Source of the DNA: Macrocybe gigantea
Taxonomy: Eukaryota > Basidiomycota > Agaricomycetes > Agaricales > Callistosporiaceae
Reading direction: 5' to 3'
NCBI GenBank assembly: GCA_011319805.1
Contig: SJRY01000225.1
Coordinates: forward strand, 159,589-223,588
Length of the DNA stretch: 64,000 bases
Of the stretch, positions 43,527 through 55,205 are shown piece after piece (positions within the stretch are counted from its first letter, which is position 1; every line of letters begins with the position of its first letter). The position numbers were made by a program, and so were the translations under genes. The notes under the pieces are model-generated. The model made no database searches. It was not told where the DNA came from and saw only the letters and a program-made list of their open reading frames with translations.

Positions 43527-43840
43527 TGTTAGGCTAGATGAATCTCAGAAGGACTCAGGCAGTGCAAGAGTGGTCTTGAGATGATGGCAAAGGGAATATT
43601 AAGCCTAGCACTACTGGTACATCTGGGAGTCCTTATATATGTTACAGTACTTGAGCACAGACCACGGGCTGTGCAATGCTATGGACTGTGGATGAGTAAG
43701 ACCAGAAGGAGATGACTCAGGATGACTAGGGAAGTGAAGTAACTCGATGGCTGCATGCTGCGCAGCATGATGGGGAGGATAAGGGATATGGGAAAGATAA
43801 GATAAGAAATTGAATGGTCCTTTGGGCAACGTCTGTAACA
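43527..43840 (-). repeat. Gypsy A 5' LTR
   Basis: 314 bp, TGTTAGG ... CTGTAACA on the plus strand. On the minus strand the TATA box and AGGCTTAATAT are present. The internal side begins AGATATTAAGCCTAG, complementary to that predicted start. Confidence 0.95.
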
Positions 43841-44229
43841 CTCACTTTGTAATTACTGTTTTTGGTAGCATTTTTCAATCTCCACACACCTGTGGTAAAA
43901 CATCGAGAGTGTCTGAGTATCCATCAATTGTGAAGCACAAGAGAGCCAGCAGACACAATGTCAGCCATTATCAGTCTCATATAACATTATATTGACCAGC
44001 ATTGTGACAGGAAGAAGTGTAAGCCAGCCAAAAAGGGTTTGAAGGATCCAGAAGTTTCTTGCAACCTACTGGTATGGTTAGGTAAAAATTTCCATGAGCA
44101 TTGACATTGAATTCCTCCCTAGTCAAGCTTCACAGACCTTGCTCTCAGTCAAGACAGGCAGCCCAATCCACTTCTCTTCCTGAATGATAACTAGCTGTAC
44201 ACAGACGAGCTATCAACTCCAGCCTATTT

Positions 44230-45599
44230 TCATGGTGTGAGCCAGGGTCAAACTCATTCTCTCATGTCCTTGCTTGTGCCAAGCCCTGGCATTCCCTACC
44301 CACCAACTCCGAGTCCAGTGACTGGCTTTCATTATATCCCTTCACCCCATCTGATTCTGGCTCACTCCCAGCCATCTTTACTGCCAAGTTCACCACTTTA
44401 TTCTCTGGATCCCCATCTCTTCTCACAATTTCTGGTCAATCCACCTGCTCAACATTGGGGTGTGACACCACCTTCATCCAACAAGTGGGAACTTTCTTTG
44501 AGCCTACAAAAACCAATAAACAAATGAGGCCATAGTATTGGGTGAGCATGTCATGGTTGTGGCAGTAGTAAGGCCAAAAATCCCATAGTAGATAGACAAG
44601 ATGGTGCTTCTATCAATCCTGACAAAGATGATGAAGTTTATCAATCCATGTGATGGAGTGATGATGAGTGTGACAAACTTTTTCAGCACTATCTTGGACC
44701 TGAGTCTGATGAGATGTTTGGTCAGCTCAAAGTCAATGAAACACGGACTCATGAAAAGGTATAGTTGCAATAATCTCTAATAGCAATCTGACTGAGCTGG
44801 TCAAGGCAGCAAAAACCATTTTTAAGGACCAGCACACAGTGAAATCAATCAAAGGAGTCTGGGAGCACACAATGCAACAATATAATAATATTATTGCCTT
44901 TGAGGGATTCACCAGTGGTGGAGGTGATGGTGATGAGAATGAAGGTGATGGTGATGATGAGGATGAGCAGTTAGGGTCACGAATGGCCCATGCCTATGCT
45001 GCTAGCCACAATCTGGGGGCACTAAGTGTCAAAATGTATCAAAAATGGCAGACATGGGGTTGGATGGATCTATTCACAAGTCGGTGAGTGCTCTTGGGTT
45101 ATGCATCAGACATAGTAACTCACACTTATACAGGTATGGTAACAGTGCCAAAGTTTCTAACTCTGTCATCCGCAGCTCCGTGGCACCTTTGTCGGATAAT
45201 GAGGACTATGATTCAGATCAAGATTCACCATCTTCACCATCTGCTATGCTGTCAATGAAAATGAAAATGAAAATGAAAACCAAGGGATTACTACAATTGC
45301 ATCATATCTCAGAACCACGCCACAAGCTGAAGGCTATTTTGAAGTCAAAGTCTTATGATTCATCCTTCTCAGATGGACTGTCTCAATACCTGAATCACAA
45401 GATGCAGATTGAAGAGCAGAAGATGTTGCAGGTGCATGCTCAACACAAGGCTGAAGAAGCTGAAAAGGACCATCTTCACTATGCTGCAGAGGCTGACTGT
45501 AAAAGGGAGATGGCGAGAATGATTTTATCATTGGGTGATCAAGTTCGAGAGGATGTTAGGAACAGAGCAAATGATATTCTTAAAGGACTGTTAGACTAA
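44230..45599 (+). pseudogene. Harbinger companion Myb/SANT-like protein
   Basis: Plus strand. A Pro/Ser-rich N-terminus (about 44260-44500), a basic segment with stops, then a trihelix-like block WSDDECDKLFQHYLGPESDE ... QHTVKSIKGVWEHTMQQYNN (about 44650-44890), an Asp/Gly-rich stretch (FTSGGGDGDENEGDGDDED), and a 184-codon clean end (45045-45599) with an acidic patch, a Met/Lys repeat and a long coiled coil (MQIEEQKMLQVHAQHKAEEA). PIF/Harbinger elements usually encode such a DNA-binding helper that brings the transposase to the ends. Stops near 44650 and in the middle show decay. Confidence 0.65.
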
Positions 45600-45637
45600 T
45601 ATTCATTAGGTAGAAATAAATAGTCAAAAATTAGATT

Positions 45638-47100
45638 TCATTTAATACGTCCTTGCATTTTCAACCACTCATTGGTCTCATGCACTGGAATGTCTTTATG
45701 GTTGTCAATAAGCATATCCCCATCCTCAGCAAAACCTGCCTCAGTATCAAGTCCATGCTCAAGTTCAAAGTCCCAGGCATCATCTGACTGATCGCCATAT
45801 AAGATACACATATTGTGCAGAATCATCAAGGTTTCAATGGCCGTGTATACCATTTGAATATTGAGATGGGGTCCCATTTCTTTGAGCACCAGAAATTGTG
45901 CCTTCCAAGTGCTAAAGGCATGCTCGACCTTGGTACAGATGCTCAAGAGATGTTTGTTAAAGGCATGCATACGTCTTTGGTCATGCATGTTGGTGGATCA
46001 GATTTCTGTCTTGTCAAAGGGTTGGATCATATAAGGACTAGACATGTAGCCTAACATTCATGTCAGATTGTTCCATGCATCTGAGGGATCTCTATATGAT
46101 ACTAACCTTTATCAACGAGTATGTATTCCCCATCCTTGAAGTAATCATGTCGATTCATCCACAAATGACTGTTCTTGAAAATCTTGATATTGGTCACAGC
46201 TCCTGGCCAACCAAGCTCAAAGGTGGTGAATAGGCCCCGATGATCAACCATAGCCTGAATGTTAGTCTGCCAAAACCTCATAAGTACAATATAGAGATGT
46301 AAGGTGGGACACTTGCACTAATAAACTTCTTCCTGCTCCAAAATTATCCACCGTCGATGAGTGGCAAGGAACTAAGACAGATATGAGAGCCGTCTCCACT
46401 GCCAACACACTTTGGAAATCCAGATTTGGCTTCAATAGCCCTCGATATCTCGGTGCGATGCTCCTGATCCCCCCATCGCAGATACTCAGTGTGCAGTTCT
46501 CAAATGGTCCGAGACACCCTGCAACAGTACAGATGCACTGTTCTGTAACCGATTCCCAGCTTTGCAGCCACATCCAACATGTCCGAACCATGCTGGCCAT
46601 ATCATAGAAGGAAGGCTGCCAGTTGATATTTGACATGCTGCTGTAGTTTTCAGCTGGTAGACTGGAAGAGCAGATTGTCTGTGAGTCAGCTGATAAAGAA
46701 GTCAAACATCTCCCTACCAATGCTTTTTCAACATCAGTAGATGAATAGTAGAGCTAACATACTCCATACCGAAACATATGGCGAAAAAATCAGTCAGTAA
46801 AGTGCAGGGCAGTAGTGAAGAAGTCATTTGTCCATGGAAACTGATTGTATGGCCCTCAAACAGTGTTTCTCAATAGAGAAAAGGTGATATTAAGCTTATG
46901 GAGGCTAACCATCTCAATGAGATCCCCCAAATCATTGTGTGAGGCTTCCAAATCCCAGCCAGTGCCATCACCTGAGCCAATTCCCAAGTTATTGTCATCT
47001 TGAAGTAAAAGTGACATGAAAAAGAGCTGCTCTGCATGAGATGAGAGATGTGCAAGGTGTTCAGCTTTAGTGATCTTAACCATGGACTGCAGAGGAATAC
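45638..47100 (-). pseudogene. PIF/Harbinger transposase (DDE)
   Basis: Minus strand, split by introns and stops. Order: about 46470-46600, KLGIGYRTVHLYCCRVSRTI; 46340-46420, FPKCVGSGDGSHI (first catalytic D); 46100-46250, QAMVDHRGLFTTFELGWPGA (second D) and FKDGEYILVDKG; and a clean C-terminal exon at 45638-45988 with RMHAFNKHLLSICTKVEHAF (the region expected to hold the catalytic E) and LMILHNMC. The motif order matches the DDE_4 transposases of PIF/Harbinger. Confidence 0.8.
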
Positions 47101-47223
47101 AATGGCAAGGATGATGGTAGAGTGTTGGCAATGTGGTGCAGAGATTGAAAAATGCTACCAAAAACAGTAATTATGAAGTGAGCTGGCAAAGTGAGCTGAG
47201 TGAGTTTTAGAATTGAGTGCCCC

Positions 47224-48490
47224 TAATGGAAGGCAGCCTTTCTAACAGCAAGAGGGCTCTTCAAACTGACAGTCATGTACTTTGGACAGTGCAATGCACC
47301 AGGCACATTTAGCTGAATGTTGGCAAGCCTCTTCCAAGACCAAATATGAAGAAGAGTGTGCATAATCTATATAAATGATATCATAATCATTGGATGAACA
47401 CAAGAGGAACTCCAAAAGAACACTATAGAAGTCATGGAGATACTGAACAAGAACGACTTGTTTATCAAAGGACCAAAATGTGTCTGGGAATTATCAAAAG
47501 TCCCAGTACTAGGATACATCATAGGAGAAGGGAAAGTAGAGATGGAACCAGAGAAGATCACAGCCATACAATCCTGGCCAACCCCAAAGATGAAGAAAGA
47601 ACTACAAAAGTTCTTGGGATTCACAAACTTTTACTGATGATTCATCAAGGGATATGCAAAGGTCACTAAACCCCTGATGGAGTTGACTGAAAACAAAACA
47701 TTCCAGTGGACAGACAAGCAACAGGATGCTTTCAAAGAGCTGATTTGACATATAACCTCAGCACCCATTCTAGCACTTCTACAGACAGAAGGAAAATTCT
47801 GAGTTGAAATGGATGCCTCAGGATATGCCATCAGAGTGGTACTATCACAACAGCAGAAAGGACTATGGCACCTGATTGCCTTCATTTCAAGATACATGAC
47901 TCTAGCAGAGCAGAACTATGAAATCTACAACAAGGAACTCCTTGTGATAATAGTTGCCCTGAAGAGATGGAAACAGTACCTCCTAGAAGCTTGAGAGAAG
48001 TTCGAAATATTAACAGATCACAAAAACCTATCATACTTCTGAAAACTGCAGTGACTCAATTCAAGACAGATCGGCTGGTACCTAAAATTACAAGAATACA
48101 ACTACAAACTATGACATATACCAGGAAAGGCCAATGGAAAAGCAGATGTTCTATTATGAATGGCAGGATATGAAGAAAACCTAGCAGAGAAGGATGATAT
48201 ACAAATGATCAAAGAAGTGGCATTCATCTGATATCTGAAAGAGAATAATGAATGAGATTTCAAATTTATGATGTTCGAGGATGAACACCCATGAAAAGAG
48301 AAAGCAAAAAACAATGAAGCAATACAAATGAGAGGAATCATGATGATCGAATCCTCAAGGATAGAACAAATCTGACAATGCACATGAAGAGAGATGATTG
48401 TAACAAGGGAACTAAAGGAAAAACCACACTGGTTCACAGAAGAAGACTACATCATATATGCAGAAGGGAAAATCTATGTCCCTCCAGACA
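47224..48490 (+). pseudogene. Gypsy copy E fragment: RT to integrase start
   Basis: Plus-strand piece of the A/B/D Gypsy family, from the RT block before TARGLF to just past the GGKIY motif near the integrase zinc domain. Readable parts: CNAPGTF-equivalent, KGPKCVWELSKVPVLGYI, MDASGYAIRV, NYEIYNKELL. RT motif reads IYINDI in place of IYMDDI. Many C-to-T stops. Interrupted on the left by the Harbinger element, it ends at CCAGACA at 48490. Confidence 0.92.
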
Positions 48491-48498
48491 CTCACAAT

Positions 48499-48813
48499 TG
48501 TTAGGCTAGACGAATCTTAAAGGACTCGGGCAGACTAAGTGCAAGAGTGGTTTAAGACGATGGCAAATGGAATATTAAGCCTAGCGCTACTGGTACATCT
48601 AGGAGCCCTTATATACATTACAGTACTCGAGCATGGACCACGGACTGTGCAAATGCTGTGGACTGCGGATGAGTAAGAAAGGAGATGACTCAGAGTGACT
48701 AGGGAAGTGGAATGACTTGATGGCTGCACACTGCGCAGCGTGATGGGGAGGATAAGGGATGTGGGAAAGATAAGATAAGAAAATGAATAGTCCTTTGGGC
48801 GGCGTCTGTAATA
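48499..48813 (-). repeat. Solo Gypsy LTR between copy E and chromovirus G
   Basis: Complete LTR, TGTTAGGC ... CTGTAATA (the last CA decayed to TA). Flanks ACAAT (48494-48498) and GCAAT (48814-48818) form a 5-bp duplication with one transition. Confidence 0.88.
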
Positions 48814-51800
48814 GCAATCATGTTCTTTTTCCTCATCATTCTCCTAGTTCTGCTCGCACTCATCCTTGCCTATGACTTTCTGATTCCGACATTGCTGCCA
48901 TGCCTGCCAGGCTGCATCCAAGTGGTCTTTGACTTCTTTTGGGTCCACCATCCAGCCGGTAAGGGTCTCTTTTTTCGGGACCATCTTCATTTGCTAACTA
49001 CGTGGGTAGACCCAGATTTCATTAGCTGTGTGGTTGAAGAGGACCTTTGGCAACTGGGTTTGATGGAGGCAGGTGTGTACCACCTTCTTCAGTGCGGGTC
49101 GCGGTGGGAGCTGACGCTGTCCTTTTTCTAGGGATGGCACCTTGGGGTTCTCACAATGAAATTTCATGACTGCATTTGGCACATCCTCATTGATTCTTTC
49201 AGTGGGTTCCCAAGTAGCATCCTCCATAGGATATCCTTTCCAATGTATTCTGTATTGTAATTTCCCTCTGTTCCATCGAGAATTCACTACAGATTCCACT
49301 TCATATCATTCTTCTCCTTCTACAATGATGGTAGGAGATCGTTTAAGGATCATTACCACTTTCTGTCACAGAAACACCGGTGCCATGTACAGAGTAAGTT
49401 CAGACTTGTTTTGGATGGGGTGAATCTTCCAGTGTTCCAGTAGTTCGAGTTCATATGCCGATTCTCCAATTTGCCATTTGACCTTGAACAGACTGAAGCA
49501 TTTATCGTTAAGTTTGTTGGTTGGCCAGTTGGTTGTGATGTTTGTTCCTTCTAGCCAGACTTGATCGCCCTCATGATACTTTCAGGTGGGCTTCTGTTTC
49601 CGGTTATAGGTCCGTTTCATTGCCTCTGTGGCTTTTAACAGAGAGGTTTTGGCTTTGGTCCGAATTTCCTTCATCATTTTGGCGAACTCCTCTGCAGTTT
49701 GTGACTTAGCATTATGCTTTGGAGGTTCTTTTCCAGTGTATGGGTGTTGCTCATGGTTCAAATAAAATGGGGAGTATCCGGTTGCTAAGTGAATTTGGTT
49801 GTTGTAGGAAAATTCAGCCATAGGTAGCCAATCTGCCCAGTCTGTTTGCCGATGGTTTACAAAGAGTTTCAAGTACTGCTCAAGTTCCTGATTGACTCAT
49901 TCCATTTGTCTGTTGGTCTGTGGATGATATGGTGTCGAAGGAGTTCCTTTGATTCCCAAGAGTGCATAGAGGTCTGTCATGAATGTGGAGACAAATTGTT
50001 GTCCTCTGTCACTGATAACTTTCTTGGGAAGTCTGTAGTTCAAGAATACAGTGTTGCGTAGATTATGAGCAACCCCTTCTGCTATGATTTCCATATTGAC
50101 TGGTATGAATTTGGCTCCTTTCGTGAATCAATCTACCATCACTATTATGCCGTTAAACCCTTGAGATTTGGGGAGGGGTCTGATGAGATCTACAGATATG
50201 ATCTCCCATGGTTCCTTCAATACCTCATTCAGATGAAGTGGGGCATGCTTCTGATCTCTGATGATCTTCATCCATTGGCATTTGTCACATCCTTTGACAT
50301 ATGCCTTGATGTTATCCATCATTTTGGGCCACCAGAAGTTACGCATGATTAACTCGTATGTCTTTGTCTGTCCTAGGTGTCCCAAAATCTGATCTGAGTG
50401 ATAGATTTCGATGATCCATTCTCTTATCTTTTGACTTTTGGGAATGTAGTACCGTTTCAGCCATGTAATGATCTGATCGTTTTCCTCCCAGCCATATTCA
50501 CCTTCATCAAGACGTTTCTGAACCTCAGGCTCTCTTTGTTTCCAAGCCTGTTTGATCTGGTCCAGAATGTCTTGAGATTCCAGTGTTGGTGTGATTTTTG
50601 CCATGAAGATTCAGTGAAAATTCTCTGGCTTTAGGAATACAATGTTTTTATTATCATTCTCCCCCTTCTCATGGTCTGGTTGTCTTGACAGACTGTCTGC
50701 TTTCATCATTGATTTCCTGGGTTTGTGCTCCAGAACAAAGTCATAGTCCTGAAGTTCCGAGATCCAGTGAGCTTGCCGGCGATTCAGTTTCTAAGGCTTC
50801 CGGAAGTATTCAAGATTCTTATGATCTGTCCAAATCTTGAATTTCTGTCTAGTGCTACAAAGGTATTGGCACCATTCTTCAAGTCCAGTCATAATTGCAA
50901 GCATCTCTTTGTCATAGATCTCATAGTTCCGTTCCATCGGGTTCAATGACTTTGACATGAAAGCCACCGGTCTCCAGGTACCATTGGATTGTTCCTGAGA
51001 AAGGACACCTCCAATTGCATAATTCAAGGCATCAGCTTCCATTCGGAACTTTCTGTCATCTTGGGGTATTGTGATGATCGGCACTGAACAGATCTGATTC
51101 TTTAATCCATCGAATGCGTCATCTTGGGCTTTTCCCCATGTCCAGTTGGCTTTTCCAGTTAACTCTGTCAAAGGTTTTGTGATCTTTGCAAACCCCTCGA
51201 TGAAGCATTGGTAGAAGTTACAAAAGCCTAAAAACTGCTGGACGTCCCTTTTGCAGGTGGGTTTTGGCCATCCTTTGATGCCTTCAACTTTAACAGGATC
51301 TATTTTAATGCTGTTTTCTGAGATGATCATTCCAAGGTATTCTACTTCCAGCTGATGAAATGAACACTTCTCAGGTTTCAGGTAAAGCTTGTTGTTCTTT
51401 AGCTTTTCCAACACACATTGAACGAGTCGTCTGTGTTCATTCAAATCTTTATTGAAGATGAGAATGTCATCCATGTAGATAACTATGTGTCCCTGATCGA
51501 TTTTGTCTTTAAAGATCATATTCATCATGGTTTGGAAAGTAGCCAGTGAATTCATCAGTCTGAAGAACATGACTAGGGGTTCGAACATTCTCTGGTTTGT
51601 CTGAAATGTGGCCTTCCATTTGTCACCTTCTTTCATGCAGACATTATTGTATCCCCATCAAATGTCAAGTTTCATAAAGAACTTCACTTCCTTTAGTTTG
51701 TCAATCAACTCTTGGATCAGGGGGAGCAGGTACTTGTTCTTTATCATTATATCGTTCAACTTCTGATAGTCCTGTACAGATTGTAGGGATCCGTCCTTCT

Positions 51801-53085
51801 TTTTTACGAAGAAGAAAGGTGAGGCCATTGGTAACTTTGACAGTCTGATTCGTCCAGTATTCAAATTTTCATCTAGAAAGGCATCCAACTGTTTTTGTTC
51901 ATCCAGCGTCAAGGGGTAGACCTTGCAATCCTGGAGTTTAGCTCCTGGGATGAGTTCGATCATATGGTCCCAAGGTTGTCATGGTGGTTGTTCGTTGAAT
52001 GACTCTTTTCTGAACACTGAATCCTTGAAACAGTGGTATTCTTCCAGTACAATTTCTTCAAAGGTTTTAGCCTTTGTTGTTTTTGCTGTTGCTTCCACCA
52101 ATTTGGAAGCCGTCATTTGGAAAGCCCTGAGATGGAACTCTTGGTTCATGTCGATCATCAAGAGCTTCTCTCCATTTTCAAAGTCTACCTCATTTGTCTC
52201 AATAGAGGTGTCATCATCTTCGGGGTTCCCCATTTTGACAATCTGCTGACACTCTTCAGAGCATTGATCGAACGTGATCTTTTCTGTCTTCCAATCAATC
52301 CGAGGGTTGTGATGCTTAACCCACTTGTAACCGATGAAGATTTGACCCTTTCCGAGTTCAGTAACCAAGAAGACCATCTGCTCGATGTGATCTTGGATCT
52401 GGACTCTCAGTTCAACATATTTGCATATGTCACCTGCCATGTTACAGGTTCCGTCTGTGTTATGGACTGGAATAGGAATCGGGTATCTTTTTGTATTGAT
52501 CTCTTTTCCCTTAATGAACTTCTGATCTATGTAAGATCTGGTACATCCCATGTCAAGCAAGGCCTTTATGCTGTATGTCTGTCCAGTATCCAGAGTCGTA
52601 ATCATTAAAGGTACATCCATTTGATTTCCATTGCTGCCTCTGACAAATCATGGCTTTTGTCTGAGGTCGAACAATGTATGAAGTGCATCGTGGTCATTCA
52701 TTTGATTGATCTCACAAAGCTTCTCCAGTGAGATGTCCTTCTGTCATAATTGATCTGTCCATGCCTTAAGGATCGAGTACACTTTAGACTCATCCTGCCG
52801 ATAAATCTGTTGAGCCACCCAGGGTAGGGTATATCCTTTTATGAGACCAAATTCTTGTGCACCTTCTTGTTCAAAGTATTCTTTAAGATCGGGAATGTCT
52901 CTTATATTAATACTCGATGATACATAGTCAGCCGGCAAAGCGGTGCTTCTTCCCAGCTCTATTGAAAACCCTGTTTCAACTCTTTGATCTTGGCAGTAGT
53001 TGTAGTCTTGTCCTGTGTCTCTACATTTCATGTGACATATTTCGGCCGGGGGTTCATCGGGCAGTTACATCTGATATGTCCCTTC
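48814..53085 (-). pseudogene. Chromovirus G: single-frame gag-pol with chromodomain, both ends lost
   Basis: All readable segments lie in one minus-strand frame from 53085 to 48814 with only in-frame stops. Order: gag C-terminal part (EYFEQEGAQEFGLIKGYTLP); protease (LLDMGCTRSYIDQ, ~52540; DMG where DSG is usual); RT (VKKKDGSLQSVQDYQKLN, ~51800; IVIYMDDILIF, ~51480); RNase H (MEADALNYAIGGVLSQE, ~51020); integrase zinc part (HLGQTKTYELIMRNFWWPK, GCDKCQ), core (VDLIRPLPKS; VISDRGQQF) and GPY-like tail; chromodomain (YRIHWKGYPMEDATWEP, ~49230). At least ten stops, mostly CGA to TGA, so it is inactive. It differs from the A/B/D family in gene layout and sequence. Confidence 0.92.
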
Positions 53086-53404
53086 TGTTACAGATGCCGC
53101 CCAAAGAACTATTCAATTTCTTATCTTATCTTTCCCACATCCCTTATCCTCCCCATCACGCTGTGCAGTGCGCAGCCATCAAGTCATTCCACTTCCCTAG
53201 TCACCTTGAGTCATCTCCTCCTTAGTCTTACTCATCCACAGTCCACAGCATTGCATAGCCCATGGTCCGTGCTCGAGTACTGTAATGTATATAAGGACTC
53301 CCAGATGTACCAGTAGCACTAGGCTTAATATTCCATTTGCCATCATCTTAAACCACTCTCGCACTTAGTCTGCCCAAGTCCATTAAGATTTGTCTAGCCT
53401 AACA
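53086..53404 (+). repeat. Gypsy B 5' LTR
   Basis: 319 bp, TGTTACAG ... TAGCCTAACA. TATATAA at 53288-53294; AGGCTTAATAT begins at 53321, 33 nt downstream, the predicted transcript start. Confidence 0.95.
53321..53331 (+). promoter_or_regulatory. Predicted Gypsy transcript start (self-priming 5' end)
   Basis: AGGCTTAATAT, 33 nt after the first base of the TATATAA box. It is exactly complementary to 53407-53417 beside the LTR end. The start site itself is inferred, not shown. Confidence 0.6.
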
Positions 53405-53418
53405 AGATATTAAGCCTC
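53405..53418 (+). promoter_or_regulatory. Primer-binding region, self-priming type
   Basis: AGATATTAAGCCTC directly after the LTR. ATATTAAGCCT pairs with the predicted RNA 5' end AGGCTTAATAT over 11 bases. I see no match to a tRNA 3' end. The same arrangement holds in copies A and D. Confidence 0.65.
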
Positions 53419-53516
53419 GTTGAGACTCGCTCAGACTCACACACACCACATCACATTTTATCAAAGACCTGATCAACATTCAATGACAAGCGGTCGCCGA
53501 CCCAGCGAACACTAGC

Positions 53517-55205
53517 ATGAGCGATGAGAGCACCTGGCTCAAAGAAGTAGATCACACATTGCAGTCCATGCCATTCACAGAGACAGTCCATGCCAACCGC
53601 AAAGACACTAGCAATTCAAACAAACGAAAGAGGGAGCGTACACCTACACCAAGTAGCGACGAAGAAGAACAGGCATTCCTGAGAGAGTTTGCCTTTACCA
53701 CCACAGACGAACCCACTGAGATTTTCAGTGACGGAGCAGCACAACTCATTACAGAACTCTTACTAGAAGGAGAATACGGGATAAGCCTAGAAGAGCTGTG
53801 GTCAGACCAGAATCTTCCTGCTGAAGAAGAGGACGAACTGATCCGCAAGAAAACAAGAGAGGAACGAATACAAGCCCAAAACTTCAGACAACAGCAGATT
53901 GAAAACTACAATCAGTGGGTACAAGAAGAGGACATACTAATACAGAGAGGACACGATGCACAAAGCATACGACAGAATCAACGAGAGCGACACCAAAGTC
54001 AGGGGCACATAGGAATGAAATTACCAAACCCCTTCAGAAGACTGACTCACTGAAGCACAGCATAAGAAGGAAATCGCACTACCGTGGCGAAAGTAAGTGA
54101 CAGCGACTGGAATGAATACTATCAGTGGAGGGAGCAAAAGAGACTACCAAAGACAGACGGACCAACCACCGCAGAGTGGGCCGATTTTGAACAAGCCTGT
54201 AGAATCGCAGGAATTGACCTAGACTACTGGAAAGAACAAAGAGAAGAATGAAGACAAAAGCAGATTCTAGAGCAGCAGACCCAAGCACAACAGGCCCAAG
54301 TACAGGAAGACCAAGACCAAGACAATGACGAAGAAATTCCGCAGACAATGACGACAGAATATAAGGGAATTATTGCTGATCCGAAATCCTTCACAGGAGA
54401 TCGAACAGCTTTCGACATTTGGTGGAGGAAGATGAAACTCTACATAACCGCACATGGAGACCTCACTGATGTACAGAGGATTGGAGCAGTACTATCCAGG
54501 ATGACCGACAGACCAGGAGCCCACTGGGCGTCAAAGAAAATTGACACCATGACTAATCAAAGCACATGGGCCGATTTTGTGACCAAAATAGAAATACGAT
54601 TCAGCAATGTTATGTCACCATCACAAGCAGGAAGCAAACTATTTAACATCAGACAGGGAAACTGACCCATTGATGAATTCCTAGATGAATTCATAGACCT
54701 CACAGGAAAAGCGGGAATGACAGAAACAGCTCCTCGTTTCCTACTTGAGAAGAGTTTAAACCAGAGGATAGCAGAAGCCGTACACTCGATCTCTGTACTT
54801 CCAACAGATGGAGACGAATATATCAAGACAGTTTGAGCAATCGGATGAAACATCGATGAACATAGGAATGTAATGAGGGGGGAGTTCACAAATAACCAAT
54901 GCAAACCTGGGAATCCGAGCCGAGGAGCAGGACAGGCCATGGAAATCAACAAAGTACGAAGCAACAATTGCTTCAATTGCAATAAGCCAGGACACCTTTC
55001 ACGAAACTGTCTGGAACCACAGAAAGGAGCAGCAAATGTCACATGCTTCAATTGTGGCTTGAAAGGACATTATGCATGAAACTGCAAGAAGAAGAAGAAG
55101 GGAAAATCCCGAGTCAGAGAAGTGAAAGAAGAAGAAGGAGAGGATGAAGAAGATAAGAATGAAGAAAACTCTGACAAAGAGGGTTTTGTCGAAGGGTCCG
55201 ACTAA
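53517..55205 (+). pseudogene. Gypsy B gag
   Basis: One frame from ATG (MSDESTWLKEVDHTL) to TAA at 55203. A basic/Ser segment and an acidic part (PSSDEEEQAF, EEEDELIRKK); a capsid-like region (ADPKSFTGDRTAFD, WWRKMKLYITAHGDL, GAHWASKKID, PSQAGSKLFNIRQ); two zinc knuckles, CFNCNKPGHLSRNC (~54980) and CFNCGLKGHYA (~55050, its last Cys after a stop); and a Lys/Glu-rich tail. In-frame stops at about 54051, 54660, 54835 and 55077 are C-to-T type. The end overlaps pol at a GGGTTTT heptamer. Confidence 0.9.
55181..55187 (+). promoter_or_regulatory. -1 frameshift slippery heptamer GGGTTTT (gag/pol)
   Basis: In the gag frame the codons read GAG GGT TTT, i.e. xxG GGT TTT, the canonical X XXY YYZ layout. 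After a -1 slip the frame starting TGT at 55187 is exactly the pol frame, while gag stops 16 bases later at TAA. Copy A has the same heptamer; copy D has lost one G. A short GTCG/CGAC stem follows at 55188-55202, weak support for a stimulatory structure. Confidence 0.7.

Larger units (their letters stand above)
36184..43840 (-). mobile_element. Gypsy copy A: chromovirus, decayed, left LTR truncated
   Basis: Minus-strand Ty3/Gypsy element: 5' LTR at 43527-43840, gag-pol between, 3' LTR cut to 36184-36396. It contains two later insertions, LINE copy 5 (38211-39148) and a solo LTR (40515-40835). Comparison with copy D shows CpG changed to TpG/CpA at most sites, giving many TGA stops. The right flank CTCAC should be its target duplication; the left copy is lost with the LTR end. 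Confidence 0.93.
43841..47223. mobile_element. PIF/Harbinger DNA transposon, left end lost
   Basis: The inner inverted repeats 43841-43881 and 47143-47182 match with two changes over ~41 bp. On the right the repeat continues outward to GAGTGCCCC at 47223, so the full end is GGGGCACTC..., followed by TAA; three-base TAA/TTA targets are typical of PIF/Harbinger. The matching outer left end is missing where Gypsy A abuts (43840). Two genes converge inside: a Myb/SANT-like protein (+) and the transposase (-), the standard Harbinger pair. On the right it interrupts Gypsy copy E. Confidence 0.85.

Noticed and set aside
44839..45599. A host regulatory gene
   Set aside because: It lies between PIF/Harbinger inverted ends beside the transposase and has the SANT-like companion layout of that superfamily.
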